Shown here: positions 1 through 8,865 of the stretch, piece after piece
Position numbering within the stretch: position 1 is the stretch's first letter
Layout of the letters: each line of letters opens with the position of its first letter
From: an uncultured Allomuricauda sp.
GTDB lineage: Bacteria > Bacteroidota > Bacteroidia > Flavobacteriales > Flavobacteriaceae
NCBI RefSeq assembly: GCF_947495325.1
Contig: NZ_CANLYK010000004.1
Coordinates: 1-64,000 of the forward strand
DNA length: 64,000 nt
Direction of reading: 5' to 3'
Translations under genes and position numbers: made by a program
Notes under the pieces: model-generated
Seen by the model: the letters and a program-made list of their open reading frames with translations, nothing else
Told to the model about the DNA's origin: nothing
Database searches by the model: none

Positions 1-407
1 ATGTCAGCGCCCGGGTCCGAGGCGTCTATCGTAACGGTAAAGTCTATCGTGCTGGTAAGCGCATCGCCCTCGGCCTCCGAAGCCGGACTGTCTATGCTGA
101 TACCCGAAGTGTCGTCGTCGGTGAAGCTACTGTTACCGACCGCCGTGCCTATCGAAGCGTTCGCGCTCGCATTGCTCAACGTGACGCTGACCGCCTCATC
201 GGCCTCAACAACGGTGTCCCCGTTCGTGGTGACGCTAACGGTCTGGCTCAATGTCGCCGTACCGGTCAAAAAGGTCAGCGTGCCGCCCGTCCCGTCCTCG
301 TTGCCGCCAACTATATCGTAATCCACCGTGATGTCAGCGCCCGGGTCCGAGGCGTCTATCGTAACGGTAAAGTCTATCGTGCTGGTAAGCGCATCGCCCT
401 CGGCCTC
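1..407. repeat. Tandem coding repeat, 330-bp period
   Basis: Bases 1-77 and 331-407 are identical by eye. The offset is exactly 330 bp, or 110 codons, so the reading frame is kept. This is one full module of the Calx-beta gene plus the start of the next. The identity is at the nucleotide level, not only in protein, which points to recent duplication or gene conversion within the gene. Confidence 0.9.
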
Positions 408-545
408 TGGCGCAGGATCGTCAATCGATATTGTCTGCCCAAACCCAAGACTAAAACCAAATAATACAAATGCTATTAAAAGTATTCTCTCTTTCCTATA
501 GTTAGAGAAAAATAAAAAAGAAGCTTTTTTAAAGAAGGGTAACAT
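1..545 (-). CDS. Calx-beta repeat surface protein, N-terminal part (runs off left edge)
   Basis: I read this on the minus strand from the ATG at 543-545; 181 codons are visible and the frame is still open at base 1. The N-terminus has a basic stretch, a hydrophobic core and an FGQ end, as in a signal peptide (about residues 1-42). It is followed by beta-rich modules with acidic motifs such as DDDTSG, EAEGD and ITVDYD, typical of Calx-beta domains, which bind calcium in adhesins and other extracellular proteins. The module repeats every 110 codons. The DNA is far richer in GC than its neighbours (38 G/C in the 60 bases 61-120). The protein is probably long and exported; a type IX C-terminal signal would lie outside the window. 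The repeat nature is clear; the function is inferred. Confidence 0.8.
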   Translation of the reverse strand, partial: MLPFFKKASFLFFSNYRKERILLIAFVLFGFSLGFGQTISIDDPAPEAEGDALTSTIDFTVTIDASDPGADITVDYDIVGGNEDGTGGTLTFLTGTATLSQTVSVTTNGDTVVEADEAVSVTLSNASANASIGTAVGNSSFTDDDTSGISIDSPASEAEGDALTSTIDFTVTIDASDPGAD

Positions 546-701
546 CACCTATTTAACGATTTTCAGTACAGTTCACATTTTGGTCTGGTTGGTGATTTGG
601 GGAGAATCAATATTACTAAAAATAAGGAGGAACACCACAACTTTGTAGATTAAATCTAGGTTTCTTGGGTGAAATGCCTTTTGGGTCGGAAAAATCTTTA
701 T

Positions 702-1583
702 TTAAATGACAGCGGATGCAGTTTCAGTATCAGAATTTATTTTTTTCACCAACCCTTGTAACACTTTTCCCGGACCAACTTCTACAAAGGATTTTCCTCC
801 ATCTTTAATCATCTGTTGCACACTTTGCGTCCATTTTACCGGAGCAGTCAATTGTGAAATTAAATTTTCTTTAATTTCGTCAGCACTTGTTACCGCAGTA
901 GTCGGTACATTTTGATAAATTGGGCAGATAGGAGTATTAAAATTTGTTGCTTCAATGGCCGCTGCCAATTCTTCCTTAGCCGGCTCCATCAATGGTGAAT
1001 GAAATGCCCCACCAACAGGAAGTAGTAAAGCTCTCCGGGCCCCTGCCTCTTTTAGTTTTTCACAGGCATTATTTATAGCTTCCACCTCACCTGAAATTAC
1101 TAGCTGTCCAGGACAATTATAATTGGCAGGAACCACAATTCCTTCCGTTTCGCTACAAATTTTTTCGACAACTGCATCTTCCAATCCCAAAACGGCCGCC
1201 ATGGTACTCGATTGCATTTCGCATGCTTTTTGCATTGCTGTAGCCCTTTGCGAAACCAACTTTAATCCATCAGCAAAATTGAGTGCACCATTGGCCACCA
1301 ATGCCGAAAACTCTCCCAACGAATGACCAGCAACCATATCGGGTTTAAAATCATCCCCCATAACCTTGCTCAAAATAACTGAGTGCAAAAAAATTGCAGG
1401 CTGGGTTACCTTGGTCTGTTTTAAATCTTCAGGAGTTCCTTCGAACATGGTATCAGTGATGGAAAAGCCCAATATATCATTGGCTTGTTCAAACAACTCT
1501 TGTGCTAGGTTGTGATTCTCGTAAAGATCCAAGCCCATTCCTACAAATTGAGCTCCTTGTCCTGGAAAAATATATGCAATCAT
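702..1583 (-). CDS. fabD: Malonyl-CoA:ACP transacylase FabD
   Basis: Transfers the malonyl group from CoA to acyl carrier protein, which supplies extender units for type II fatty acid synthesis in the cytoplasm. The 293 residues match the usual family length. The N-terminal FPGQGAQ motif, the nucleophile elbow GHSLGE (Ser88) and the catalytic histidine in GAFHSP (His195) are all present. The start is the ATG at 1583. The gene is last in a minus-strand run behind the carbonic-anhydrase-like gene (47-bp gap) and the LytTR two-component pair. It is not next to other fab genes here. Confidence 0.97.
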   Translation of the reverse strand: MIAYIFPGQGAQFVGMGLDLYENHNLAQELFEQANDILGFSITDTMFEGTPEDLKQTKVTQPAIFLHSVILSKVMGDDFKPDMVAGHSLGEFSALVANGALNFADGLKLVSQRATAMQKACEMQSSTMAAVLGLEDAVVEKICSETEGIVVPANYNCPGQLVISGEVEAINNACEKLKEAGARRALLLPVGGAFHSPLMEPAKEELAAAIEATNFNTPICPIYQNVPTTAVTSADEIKENLISQLTAPVKWTQSVQQMIKDGGKSFVEVGPGKVLQGLVKKINSDTETASAVI

Positions 1584-1630
1584 TTAGTTTAGTTTTGAGG
1601 GTGCTAAAATAGGGATATTTTGAATTACCA

Positions 1631-2140
1631 CTACTTGTACCAACTTGCATAGGTAACATAGTTATTTGCAATACGATTAATTTCTCCTGAGCTCAATTCT
1701 GGACTTACACTTTTAATTTTCTTAGCCGGAACTCCTGCATAAATGCTCCCCTCTTCAACGTGGGTTCCCTTTGTAAGTACTGCTCCGGCAGCAATTATGG
1801 AATTGCTCTCCACAATACAATCGTCCATAATGATACTTCCCATACCAATCAGTACATTGTCTTTCACGGTGCAGCCATGCACCAATGCATTATGCCCAAT
1901 GGACACATTATTTCCAATTGTTGTAGGTGATTTTTGATAGGTACAATGAACAACAGCTCCGTCTTGCACATTGACCTTGTTGCCCATTTTAATAAAATGT
2001 ACATCCCCCCTAATTACGGCATTAAACCAAACACTGCATTGATCCCCCATGGAAACCTCTCCAACGATTGTGGCATTCTCAGCAATAAAACAGTCCTTTC
2101 CAATTTCTGGAGATTTTCCCCTCACAGATTTAAGTATCAT
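1631..2140 (-). CDS. Gamma-class carbonic anhydrase family protein
   Basis: A 169-residue left-handed beta-helix protein built of hexapeptide repeats (IGNNVS, IGHNAL, IGMGSI). His65, His83 and His88 sit in the VVHC and GHNALVHG motifs and match the zinc ligands of gamma-carbonic anhydrases. Relatives include YrdA, PaaY and CaiE; activity on CO2 is not proven for many of them, so the substrate is uncertain. The C-terminus ends in a short helix. It lies 15 bp downstream of the LytTR regulator and 47 bp upstream of fabD, so co-transcription is likely. Confidence 0.9.
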   Translation of the reverse strand: MILKSVRGKSPEIGKDCFIAENATIVGEVSMGDQCSVWFNAVIRGDVHFIKMGNKVNVQDGAVVHCTYQKSPTTIGNNVSIGHNALVHGCTVKDNVLIGMGSIIMDDCIVESNSIIAAGAVLTKGTHVEEGSIYAGVPAKKIKSVSPELSSGEINRIANNYVTYASWYK

Positions 2141-2155
2141 ATTCTTTAGTTGATT

Positions 2156-2887
2156 TTATTGAAAATAAGCTAATAACGCAGCTTTTTTTGATGCGGAAAC
2201 GGATAGTTCTTTCCCATTTGAAAGTACAACACTACCCCCTTTTCCTCTTTTATATTTTACTACTTCGCCCACATTGACCAAATATGATTTATGAATCCTT
2301 GCAAAGCCATATTCGTTAAGGGCATCTTCAAAATATTTGAGCGTTTTGCTCACTACTATTTTTTTATGCTCCAGGTATATTTCCGTATAGTTGTCATCAG
2401 CCTTACAAAAGAAAACATCACCGACTTCCAAAACTTGAAAACCATCCTGTTGTGGCAAGGTAATCTTTCCTTCTGCTTTAATTGATTTGGCCTTTAAAAC
2501 TTGACCATCCAAAGCATTTTCTTTTGCTTTGATTTCCTTTACGTAATCCACCGCCGTTATCAACTCATCAATATTTATTGGCTTCATTAAGTAATATGCG
2601 GCGTGGTTATTCAATGCGTCCATGGCATATTGGTTATAGGCCGTTACAAAAACTGTTTCAAAAGTGCGGTCAGGAATTTTATCCAAAAGATCAAAAGCGT
2701 TTCCAAAGGGCATTTCTACATCCAAAAAAACCAAATCTGGCTGATGTTTTTGAATCAGGGTCAATCCTTCATCAATATTGGAAGCCTCTCCCAAAAGTTT
2801 GACCCCATCACAATATTTGGCTATATAATTTCTTAGTATCTCCCTACTATTTGCCTCATCTTCTACTAGTATAGTCCGTAATTCCAT
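2156..2887 (-). CDS. LytTR-family response regulator
   Basis: Cytoplasmic DNA-binding regulator. The N-terminal receiver domain (about residues 1-120) has the acidic pair near ED (9-10), the phosphorylation site in LDVEMP (Asp56 from the ATG), a conserved Thr in FVTAY and Lys in LMKP. The C-terminal LytTR domain (about 140-240) has the FCKADDNYTEIY and RIHKSYLVN segments typical of this class. The frame can be opened by a TTG at 2890, but the ATG at 2885-2887 overlaps the kinase TGA stop by one base (TGATG), so I take the ATG and assume translational coupling. Target genes cannot be seen. Confidence 0.94.
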   Translation of the reverse strand: MELRTILVEDEANSREILRNYIAKYCDGVKLLGEASNIDEGLTLIQKHQPDLVFLDVEMPFGNAFDLLDKIPDRTFETVFVTAYNQYAMDALNNHAAYYLMKPINIDELITAVDYVKEIKAKENALDGQVLKAKSIKAEGKITLPQQDGFQVLEVGDVFFCKADDNYTEIYLEHKKIVVSKTLKYFEDALNEYGFARIHKSYLVNVGEVVKYKRGKGGSVVLSNGKELSVSASKKAALLAYFQ

Positions 2888-5094
2888 CAATCCTTTTTAA
2901 GCTTTAGAGATACTTTTGTTCCAGTTTGGTCTTCTTCTAAATCGGAAATGGCAACATCTACTTTGTTCTTGTACATATCGTTAAGAATTTGGATACGTTT
3001 TTTGATATTCCCCATACCTTTTGATTTTTGTTTCTTCTGATTATCCGTCTTTAATGCCGCCGACTTCTTTCTTCCGATTCCGTTATCCGCAATTGTAATT
3101 TCCAGTAGTTCTTTATTGATTTGATTCACCTCAATTTTTAAAAAACCCTTTTCTTCTTTATAGCGAAGTCCATGCCAAATGGCATTTTCAATATAGGGTT
3201 GAAGAAGCATCGGAGGAATTTCAAAAGCTTCAATATCTATCTTTTTATCAATATTGATTTCATAATCGAACTTATCTGCAAAACGGGAATGTTCCAACTT
3301 CACATACAACTCCAAAAGTTCCAATTCTCTGGAGAGGGGTATAAAATCTTCTTCGGAATTTTCCAATACGCTTCGCATCAAAACTGAAAAATCACTCAGA
3401 AACCGATTAGCGCTCCGCTCATCACTTTTTGCAATATAATTATTGACGGAATTCAATGCATTAAAAATAAAATGGGGATTCATCTGCGTACGCAAGGATT
3501 TTAATGCGAGCAGGTTATTCGCCAATTTCTGTTGTTTACTATTCCGATAGTATAAAAAGGTGGTAAGCGCCATTAATATCAACCCGAAAATTAGAGAGTA
3601 AATAATCCATTTTTGCCTTTTACTTGTCTCTTCAAACAATTGTTGTTCTGTTACCGCAAGACTGTACTTGCTTTGTGACAATTGGCGATCTTGTTCCAAA
3701 GTCGATATACGATTTTGTTTGCTTACGATTTCACGATTAAATCTGGCCGCTCTCGAAATTTCCTGTTCCTTTCGAACGTATAAACTATCAACCACCGCAA
3801 CATACTCTTGATACGTTTCCAATGCCTTTGAAAAATCTCCTTTGTAACGGTACACTTCAGAAAGTTTTCGGGTAGCGTCCTTTTGTACCACCAGGTCATC
3901 CTCACTATCTGCCTCAACAATACTTCTTTGTAAATATGGAATAGCTTCATCCAATTTATCCTGGGCAACATATGCATTGGCAATTTTGTAGTTGATTCGT
4001 TGTGAAGTGATTGAATCTGGACTAAGTAAGTTCTTATTTCCGTCAGCAACCGCCTGCTGGGGCAATTGTTCCAATCCACTTAAACTTTGTTTACGCAACT
4101 GGATTTCATCTTCATATCTATTTTCTTGATTGTAAAAATCGGCAATCTTTTCATTTTCCTGTATTACTCTTTCTGGCGCCACTTTTTTAGAAAGATTCAA
4201 TGAATTGTTGTAAAATCCTTCTGCTTCTACCAAACGATTTTCCTTGGCATAGGAATCTGCAATCTTGGAGTTTAAATCGATGATCTTTGGGGAAATCTGG
4301 TTTTTCTGGGCGACTTGAAGCCCTGCCTGATAAAATTCATGCGCCTCTTTTAAGTTGGATGAAGCACTATGGGCATCTCCCAAACTTTCATAGAGTTCAA
4401 CTTTTTGAAAAGGAACTATATTCTTAACATCCAACAAAGGTGTAAGTATGGATTTTGCTTTTTCAAACTCCTTGTTCAATATATACGCTTTGCCCAGCAA
4501 TAATTTAGTTCTGGAAGATTCCCTATGTTCAAGCGCATCCTCAAAATTGGTGATTGCAAGATCATATTGCGAATGAAATAGGTATATTTCGCCTAATGCG
4601 GTTAAGGAAGAAGCGAATTCATTTTTATTTCCGCGCTTGCCCAATTGAGACATTGATTGAGCAATAAAGTCTATGCTCTTTTCCAAATCCGTGCTCTTGT
4701 ATACGTTAGCTGAATCTATGAACCGTTGATGGTTTGAAATGCTTCTGGAGCTTATACTTTTCTCCTTCTTATTACTTCGTTTTACGGTATAACCCTCAAC
4801 CAAAACATCCACATCCTCATCAGATGTTATCCGATGTTTGACCGTTTCTATTTCCGGGCTTTCAAAAATGAGCATGTCCCCAATAGATGCTTTGATTCTA
4901 AATTCACCCAATCCATCGGTAATTGTATACTCTCCCCTATCAGTGGATACTCCAACTCCAGAAATTGGAATGGAATTTTCCTTTCCTTGAACCGAGCCTT
5001 TGATTTCAACCCGCGAAGATTCATTGTTTACCTGGGAAAATCCCGAGTAAAACACAATTAAAAAGAAGAATACTATGTGTTTTCCTTTTATCAT
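2887..5094 (-). CDS. LytS/YehU-type sensor histidine kinase with carboxypeptidase-like domain and TPRs
   Basis: Membrane sensor of 735 residues. In order it has: a signal peptide (about 1-20); a carboxypeptidase-regulatory-like beta fold (about 28-100, with EIKGSVQG and DGLGEFRIKAS); a long array of tetratricopeptide repeats (about 135-430) in the periplasm; a short coiled coil; one membrane helix (about 495-517); a His_kinase domain with MNPHFIFNALN (phospho-acceptor His541); and an HATPase with the ADNGIGR N/G box. This layout is common in Bacteroidota, where the TPRs are thought to sense envelope state or a ligand. It is coupled to the regulator by a one-base overlap. Confidence 0.93.
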   Translation of the reverse strand: MIKGKHIVFFFLIVFYSGFSQVNNESSRVEIKGSVQGKENSIPISGVGVSTDRGEYTITDGLGEFRIKASIGDMLIFESPEIETVKHRITSDEDVDVLVEGYTVKRSNKKEKSISSRSISNHQRFIDSANVYKSTDLEKSIDFIAQSMSQLGKRGNKNEFASSLTALGEIYLFHSQYDLAITNFEDALEHRESSRTKLLLGKAYILNKEFEKAKSILTPLLDVKNIVPFQKVELYESLGDAHSASSNLKEAHEFYQAGLQVAQKNQISPKIIDLNSKIADSYAKENRLVEAEGFYNNSLNLSKKVAPERVIQENEKIADFYNQENRYEDEIQLRKQSLSGLEQLPQQAVADGNKNLLSPDSITSQRINYKIANAYVAQDKLDEAIPYLQRSIVEADSEDDLVVQKDATRKLSEVYRYKGDFSKALETYQEYVAVVDSLYVRKEQEISRAARFNREIVSKQNRISTLEQDRQLSQSKYSLAVTEQQLFEETSKRQKWIIYSLIFGLILMALTTFLYYRNSKQQKLANNLLALKSLRTQMNPHFIFNALNSVNNYIAKSDERSANRFLSDFSVLMRSVLENSEEDFIPLSRELELLELYVKLEHSRFADKFDYEINIDKKIDIEAFEIPPMLLQPYIENAIWHGLRYKEEKGFLKIEVNQINKELLEITIADNGIGRKKSAALKTDNQKKQKSKGMGNIKKRIQILNDMYKNKVDVAISDLEEDQTGTKVSLKLKKD

Positions 5095-5303
5095 TTATTC
5101 CTAAAAACTTAGGTAAACTTAATTCATCTAGAGCGTATTAAAAAATGACATTTTCGCCAAAAACCTCTAAAAACAGTATCATTTTACCACTTTACAAAAT
5201 CATTTGCATTGCTCACTCATTCTAAACACCCGTTCACTCATTCCTGATTTTTATTAAAAAAAGATGGAAATACTTTTAGCCTATCTTTTTAAAACATTAA
5301 ACA

Positions 5304-6476
5304 ATGAAACATTTAAAAAACGTATTAGGAATAACAATATTTTCGCTAATGGTGGGTGCAACGTACGCATGTAATCTTAAAACCCCAGCACAAAAAAACA
5401 CTACGCTGCTGACAGCCTCAACCATCAATGAAAAACCGGCAAAACAATATGTGAAAATCGCCTTGTTGTTGGACACAAGCAATAGCATGGACGGACTTAT
5501 TAACCAAGCTAAAGCACAACTATGGGATATTGTAAATGAATTTACACATGCCAAATGTGGAAACGAAGTTAGACCTTCGCTTCAAATAGCACTTTATGAG
5601 TATGGAAACGACAATTTAGACTCCAATGAAGGCTATATTAGACAGGTAATAGGTTTTAGTGGTGACCTTGATGAAATCTCGGAAAAACTATTTTCCTTGA
5701 CCACTAATGGAGGGGAAGAATATTGTGGACAGGTAATCCACACTTCTTTGAAGCAGTTGGATTGGGGTAAAAATGCAGACGACCTTAAAATGATTTTCAT
5801 TGCTGGCAACGAGCCCTTTACACAGGGTAGACTTAATTATAGGGATGCCACATCCAATGCCAAGGAAAAAGATGTAATTGTAAATACTATTTTTTGTGGG
5901 AATTATGAGCAGGGGATTTCCACCAAGTGGAAAAGTGGTGCAACTTTGACCGGCGGAGAGTATATGGCCATTGACCATAACAGACAGGTGGTGCATATTG
6001 ATACACCTTATGATGACGTAATTATTCGACTTAATTCACAATTAAACAATACCTATATATCTTACGGTTATTTGGGACGGGAAAAGAAAGCGCTTCAATC
6101 TGTACAAGATTCCAACGCAGCTGAATTGGAAGAGGCAGTTGTTGTAAAACGGGCAGTAAGCAAAAGCTCTAGACTCTATAAAAATTCTAAATGGGATTTG
6201 GTTGATGCCGTTGAAGACGATGAAGTTTCCATTTCTGATTTAAAGGACAAAGACTTACCTGCCGAACTAAAGGGAAAATCCGAAAAAGAGATCAAGCAAT
6301 ATGTTGCGGACAAGAAAGTGGAGCGTGAGAAAATCCAAAAACAGATTCAGGAATTAAATAAAAAACGTGAAGCTTACATTGCCAAAAACCAGAAAGAAGA
6401 AACTGGAGAATTAGAAAATGCATTACTATCGGCCATTAAAAATCAGGCTGCCAAGAAAAATTATAAATGGGATTAA
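5304..6476 (+). CDS. VWA domain-containing protein, probable envelope protein
   Basis: A 390-residue protein with an N-terminal hydrophobic segment ending in ATYAC (Cys23), a possible but non-canonical lipobox. A von Willebrand A fold follows, with the metal site DTSNS (Asp57, Ser59, Ser61). The C-terminal third (about 270-385) is charged, with a helical part rich in Lys, Glu and Gln that looks like a coiled coil. VWA domains bind protein partners through a divalent metal. The gene is divergent from the kinase (209-bp gap) and convergent with the PorP/SprF gene, from which a terminator separates it. A TACTTTTA sequence at 5271-5278 resembles the -7 box but lacks the final G. Partner unknown. 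Confidence 0.85.
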   Translation: MKHLKNVLGITIFSLMVGATYACNLKTPAQKNTTLLTASTINEKPAKQYVKIALLLDTSNSMDGLINQAKAQLWDIVNEFTHAKCGNEVRPSLQIALYEYGNDNLDSNEGYIRQVIGFSGDLDEISEKLFSLTTNGGEEYCGQVIHTSLKQLDWGKNADDLKMIFIAGNEPFTQGRLNYRDATSNAKEKDVIVNTIFCGNYEQGISTKWKSGATLTGGEYMAIDHNRQVVHIDTPYDDVIIRLNSQLNNTYISYGYLGREKKALQSVQDSNAAELEEAVVVKRAVSKSSRLYKNSKWDLVDAVEDDEVSISDLKDKDLPAELKGKSEKEIKQYVADKKVEREKIQKQIQELNKKREAYIAKNQKEETGELENALLSAIKNQAAKKNYKWD

Positions 6477-6499
6477 ATTATTAGGTGAAATGAAAAAAG

Positions 6500-6529
6500 T
6501 GGTCCATCAGAAATGATGGGCCATTTTTA
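6500..6529. terminator. Bidirectional intrinsic terminator between convergent genes
   Basis: A 9-bp stem (6501-6509 with 6514-6522, one G:U) closes a GAAA tetraloop, followed by a T run on the plus strand and preceded by an A run that serves the minus strand. It lies between the VWA stop (6476) and the PorP/SprF stop (6530), so it can end both transcripts. Confidence 0.8.
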
Positions 6530-7522
6530 TTATTGAGCTGCAGGACAATAGCAATCGTAACGTTTGCCGTCATCACTTTGCCCAAAGTCATATCCTAAAG
6601 TAATTTGATGGAATCCTCCATTATCAAAACGAATATCCCCAGATTGGTACGAGTAGTTATATGAAAACATGAAGTTATTGACATTTACGCCAACAATTGG
6701 TGTAAATAACTGTAATCGCTGCTCCCCAAAACCACCATTGGTCTGGAATTGGGCCCCATCAAAACTTCTTCTATACGATAATCCTGCCCAAACTGTTCCA
6801 AAACTAACATCCTTGTATACCTTGGCATTTAAATCAACCGTTTTTTCTTTAGTAAAATCAGTCATTTGAAACAAAATAGAAGGTTCAATTCTGGTTCTCT
6901 TTCCAAAAACATATCCCGCGGAAAGCAAATATCTTCTTAAATTATCAAACTCTGCCAACGTATATAAATCACGCCCACTTCCTAAAAGGTTTAACACCGC
7001 GGCATGCGCGTAGAACTCAAAAATATTATAGGACACTCCTAAATCCACATTAAAATAGCTTGTGGTGTTTTTGGTCCCTGAAACTATTGGGTCGGGTATT
7101 ACGGACCTGAACTCGGTCTCGTCCAAACTACTTAAAATAGCACCTGCACTAAGACCAAAGGACAATTGATTCAAGGTTCTAAAATCCCCAGCCAACTGTA
7201 AATGGTGGGCATAGGTCGCCTTAAAACCGGTTTGAGAGTGGTATCCGTTGGAATCATTAAATAAAATAACACCCACTCCGCTTCGCTCACCTGCCCTAAA
7301 ATTGGCATTTAAAGTCTGTAAACTAGGCGCTTCATCCACATTAAACCATTGCTTTCTAGCTGTAAGGCGTATTTTTCCTCCTTCACTAATACCGGCCATG
7401 GAAGGGTAAACAAGGTAATAGTTGTCCGCCAGATAGTCAAAGTAAACAGGAATTCCCTCTTGAGCTTTAGAAGATAGCCCAAAAACTAGGGAGATGATTA
7501 GTAGGGTTAGACAGTGTCTCAT
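6530..7522 (-). CDS. PorP/SprF family type IX secretion outer-membrane protein
   Basis: A 330-residue beta-barrel protein with a signal peptide ending in SSKAQ. The opening segment YFDYLADNYYLVYPSMAG and the following RKQW and GVGVILFND motifs mark the PorP/SprF family. Members act with the type IX machinery; several are paired with particular large secreted adhesins such as SprB. Here it stands alone: no sprB-like gene or SprE/GldK-N genes are adjacent, so it may serve a partner elsewhere. The C-terminus YDCYCPAAQ carries two close cysteines after the last strand, which is unusual for a barrel end. Family assignment is firm, role inferred. Confidence 0.9.
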   Translation of the reverse strand: MRHCLTLLIISLVFGLSSKAQEGIPVYFDYLADNYYLVYPSMAGISEGGKIRLTARKQWFNVDEAPSLQTLNANFRAGERSGVGVILFNDSNGYHSQTGFKATYAHHLQLAGDFRTLNQLSFGLSAGAILSSLDETEFRSVIPDPIVSGTKNTTSYFNVDLGVSYNIFEFYAHAAVLNLLGSGRDLYTLAEFDNLRRYLLSAGYVFGKRTRIEPSILFQMTDFTKEKTVDLNAKVYKDVSFGTVWAGLSYRRSFDGAQFQTNGGFGEQRLQLFTPIVGVNVNNFMFSYNYSYQSGDIRFDNGGFHQITLGYDFGQSDDGKRYDCYCPAAQ

Positions 7523-7625
7523 GTAGTGATTATGGGGCTAAAGTTGATATTTAAAGGTAATCAAACATTTAGATAACGATTGAAGCCTTACATTATTATA
7601 TATTTTACCACTCATGTTTACTTTG

Positions 7626-7633
7626 TATTTTTG
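7626..7633 (+). promoter_or_regulatory. Candidate -7 promoter box of the Nfu gene
   Basis: TATTTTTG fits the Bacteroidota -7 consensus TAnnTTTG and lies 15 bases before the Nfu start codon. I do not see a good -33 TTG at the expected distance, so this is weak. Confidence 0.35.
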
Positions 7634-7648
7634 CATTAAATATAAGCT

Positions 7649-8545
7649 ATGAAAGAATTTAATATTACGGTTGTTGATACCAACAACCCCAAAATACTAA
7701 AATTTGAAGTAAACCACTTTTTGGTAAAGGGTAATTATGAGCTTAAAAATATAGACGAAGCCAAGGATTCTCCTTTGGCGCAACAACTATTTTACCTCCC
7801 TTTTATCAAAACCGTATATATCTCCGGAAACTTTATAGCTCTTGAACGGTTTGACATTGTTGAATGGGATGATGTAAAGGATGAAGTGGCCCAGCAATTG
7901 GTTGACTATTTAAATGCAGGAGAACCTATTGTTAACGAGGAAACAACCCAAAAGAAGCAGCCGATTACCGTTTATGCCGAGGTTACACCAAATCCGGCAG
8001 CTATGAAATTTGTATCTAATAAAAAGATAGTTCCGTACACTTACGAATTTAAAAATATTGATGATGCCAAAGATTCCCAATTGGCAAGGGAACTTTTCCA
8101 CTTTCCGTTTGTAAAAGAGGTTTTTTTTGATGAAAACTACGTTTCTGTTTCTAAATATGAAGTGGCGGATTGGAACGATATCACAATGGAGCTGCGGGAA
8201 TTTATTCGTAATTTTTTGGCAGATGGAAAAGAAGTGGTTTCCCCAGAAACAGTCCAAAAAACAAAAGAAACCGTAGAGCAAAGTGTTGCTGAAACCAATT
8301 ATGATGACACCTCCCAACAAATAATTGATATTTTGGAAGAGTACGTCAAACCTGCGGTTGCCAGCGATGGGGGAAATATCCTTTTTCAATCCTATGAAGA
8401 AGACAGCAAAACGGTCAATGTAATTTTACAAGGAGCCTGCAGCGGCTGTCCATCTTCCACATTCACCCTAAAAAACGGTATTGAAACCATGTTAAAAAAC
8501 ATGATGGGTGATAAAATAAATCAGGTGGTTGCGCTTAACGGTTAA
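7649..8545 (+). CDS. Nfu/NifU-type iron-sulfur carrier with duplicated N-terminal domain
   Basis: Carrier that receives Fe-S clusters and passes them to apo-proteins in the cytoplasm. Of 298 residues, the last 80 form the NifU C-terminal domain with GACSGCPSS (Cys264, Cys267), the cluster ligands. The N-terminal 190 residues hold two copies of the Nfu_N fold (about 5-90 and 105-190). Both copies share a KNIDEAKDS or KNIDDAKDS segment and a later FIKTVY or FVKEVF segment. The NPAAMKFV motif usual for Nfu_N is clear only in the second copy. Most Nfu proteins have one such domain. It stands apart from any suf or nif genes. Confidence 0.93.
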   Translation: MKEFNITVVDTNNPKILKFEVNHFLVKGNYELKNIDEAKDSPLAQQLFYLPFIKTVYISGNFIALERFDIVEWDDVKDEVAQQLVDYLNAGEPIVNEETTQKKQPITVYAEVTPNPAAMKFVSNKKIVPYTYEFKNIDDAKDSQLARELFHFPFVKEVFFDENYVSVSKYEVADWNDITMELREFIRNFLADGKEVVSPETVQKTKETVEQSVAETNYDDTSQQIIDILEEYVKPAVASDGGNILFQSYEEDSKTVNVILQGACSGCPSSTFTLKNGIETMLKNMMGDKINQVVALNG

Positions 8546-8614
8546 TTTTCAGTTTTCGAAATTTATTTTGTAGCCAATTTTTGCTAACTTGAATAAATTT
8601 AAAAATCATTAACT

Positions 8615-8815
8615 ATGTCAGTATTAAAAGTAATCGAAGTATTAGCAAATTCAGATGAGAGTTGGGAGCAAGCAGCAAAAAATGCCCTTGAACAAGCCTC
8701 TAAATCTGTTAAAAATATTCGTTCAGTTTATATTAATGAACAAAGTGCCTCTGTAAAGGATGGTAAAATTGATGATTACAGAGTCAATGTGAAAATCACC
8801 TTTGAAGTTAAATAA
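8615..8815 (+). CDS. Dodecin
   Basis: A 66-residue protein that forms a hollow dodecamer and stores flavins. Its small size, the N-terminal beta strand VLKVIEVLANS, the Trp17 used for flavin stacking, and the KSVKNIRSVYINEQ helix-strand segment match the family. It stands alone, 69 bp after the Nfu gene, and is followed by a strong terminator. Both neighbours handle redox cofactors, but no functional link is shown. Confidence 0.93.
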   Translation: MSVLKVIEVLANSDESWEQAAKNALEQASKSVKNIRSVYINEQSASVKDGKIDDYRVNVKITFEVK

Positions 8816-8833
8816 TCAAAAAGGGAGTACAGA

Positions 8834-8865
8834 AAAAAATGCGCCCTTGAAGGGCGCATTTTTTA
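8834..8865. terminator. Intrinsic terminator after dodecin
   Basis: A perfect GC-rich inverted repeat, TGCGCCCTT with AAGGGCGCA (8840-8858), lies within flanking A and T runs, so it works in both directions. It also fixes the start of the next gene: a longer reading frame from 8802 would have to translate through it. Confidence 0.9.

Noticed and set aside
1..321. Plus-strand open frame of 106 codons at the left edge
   Set aside because: It is the complement of the Calx-beta gene; the minus strand gives a signal peptide and known module motifs, while the plus strand is a Ser/Val-rich shadow caused by the high GC.
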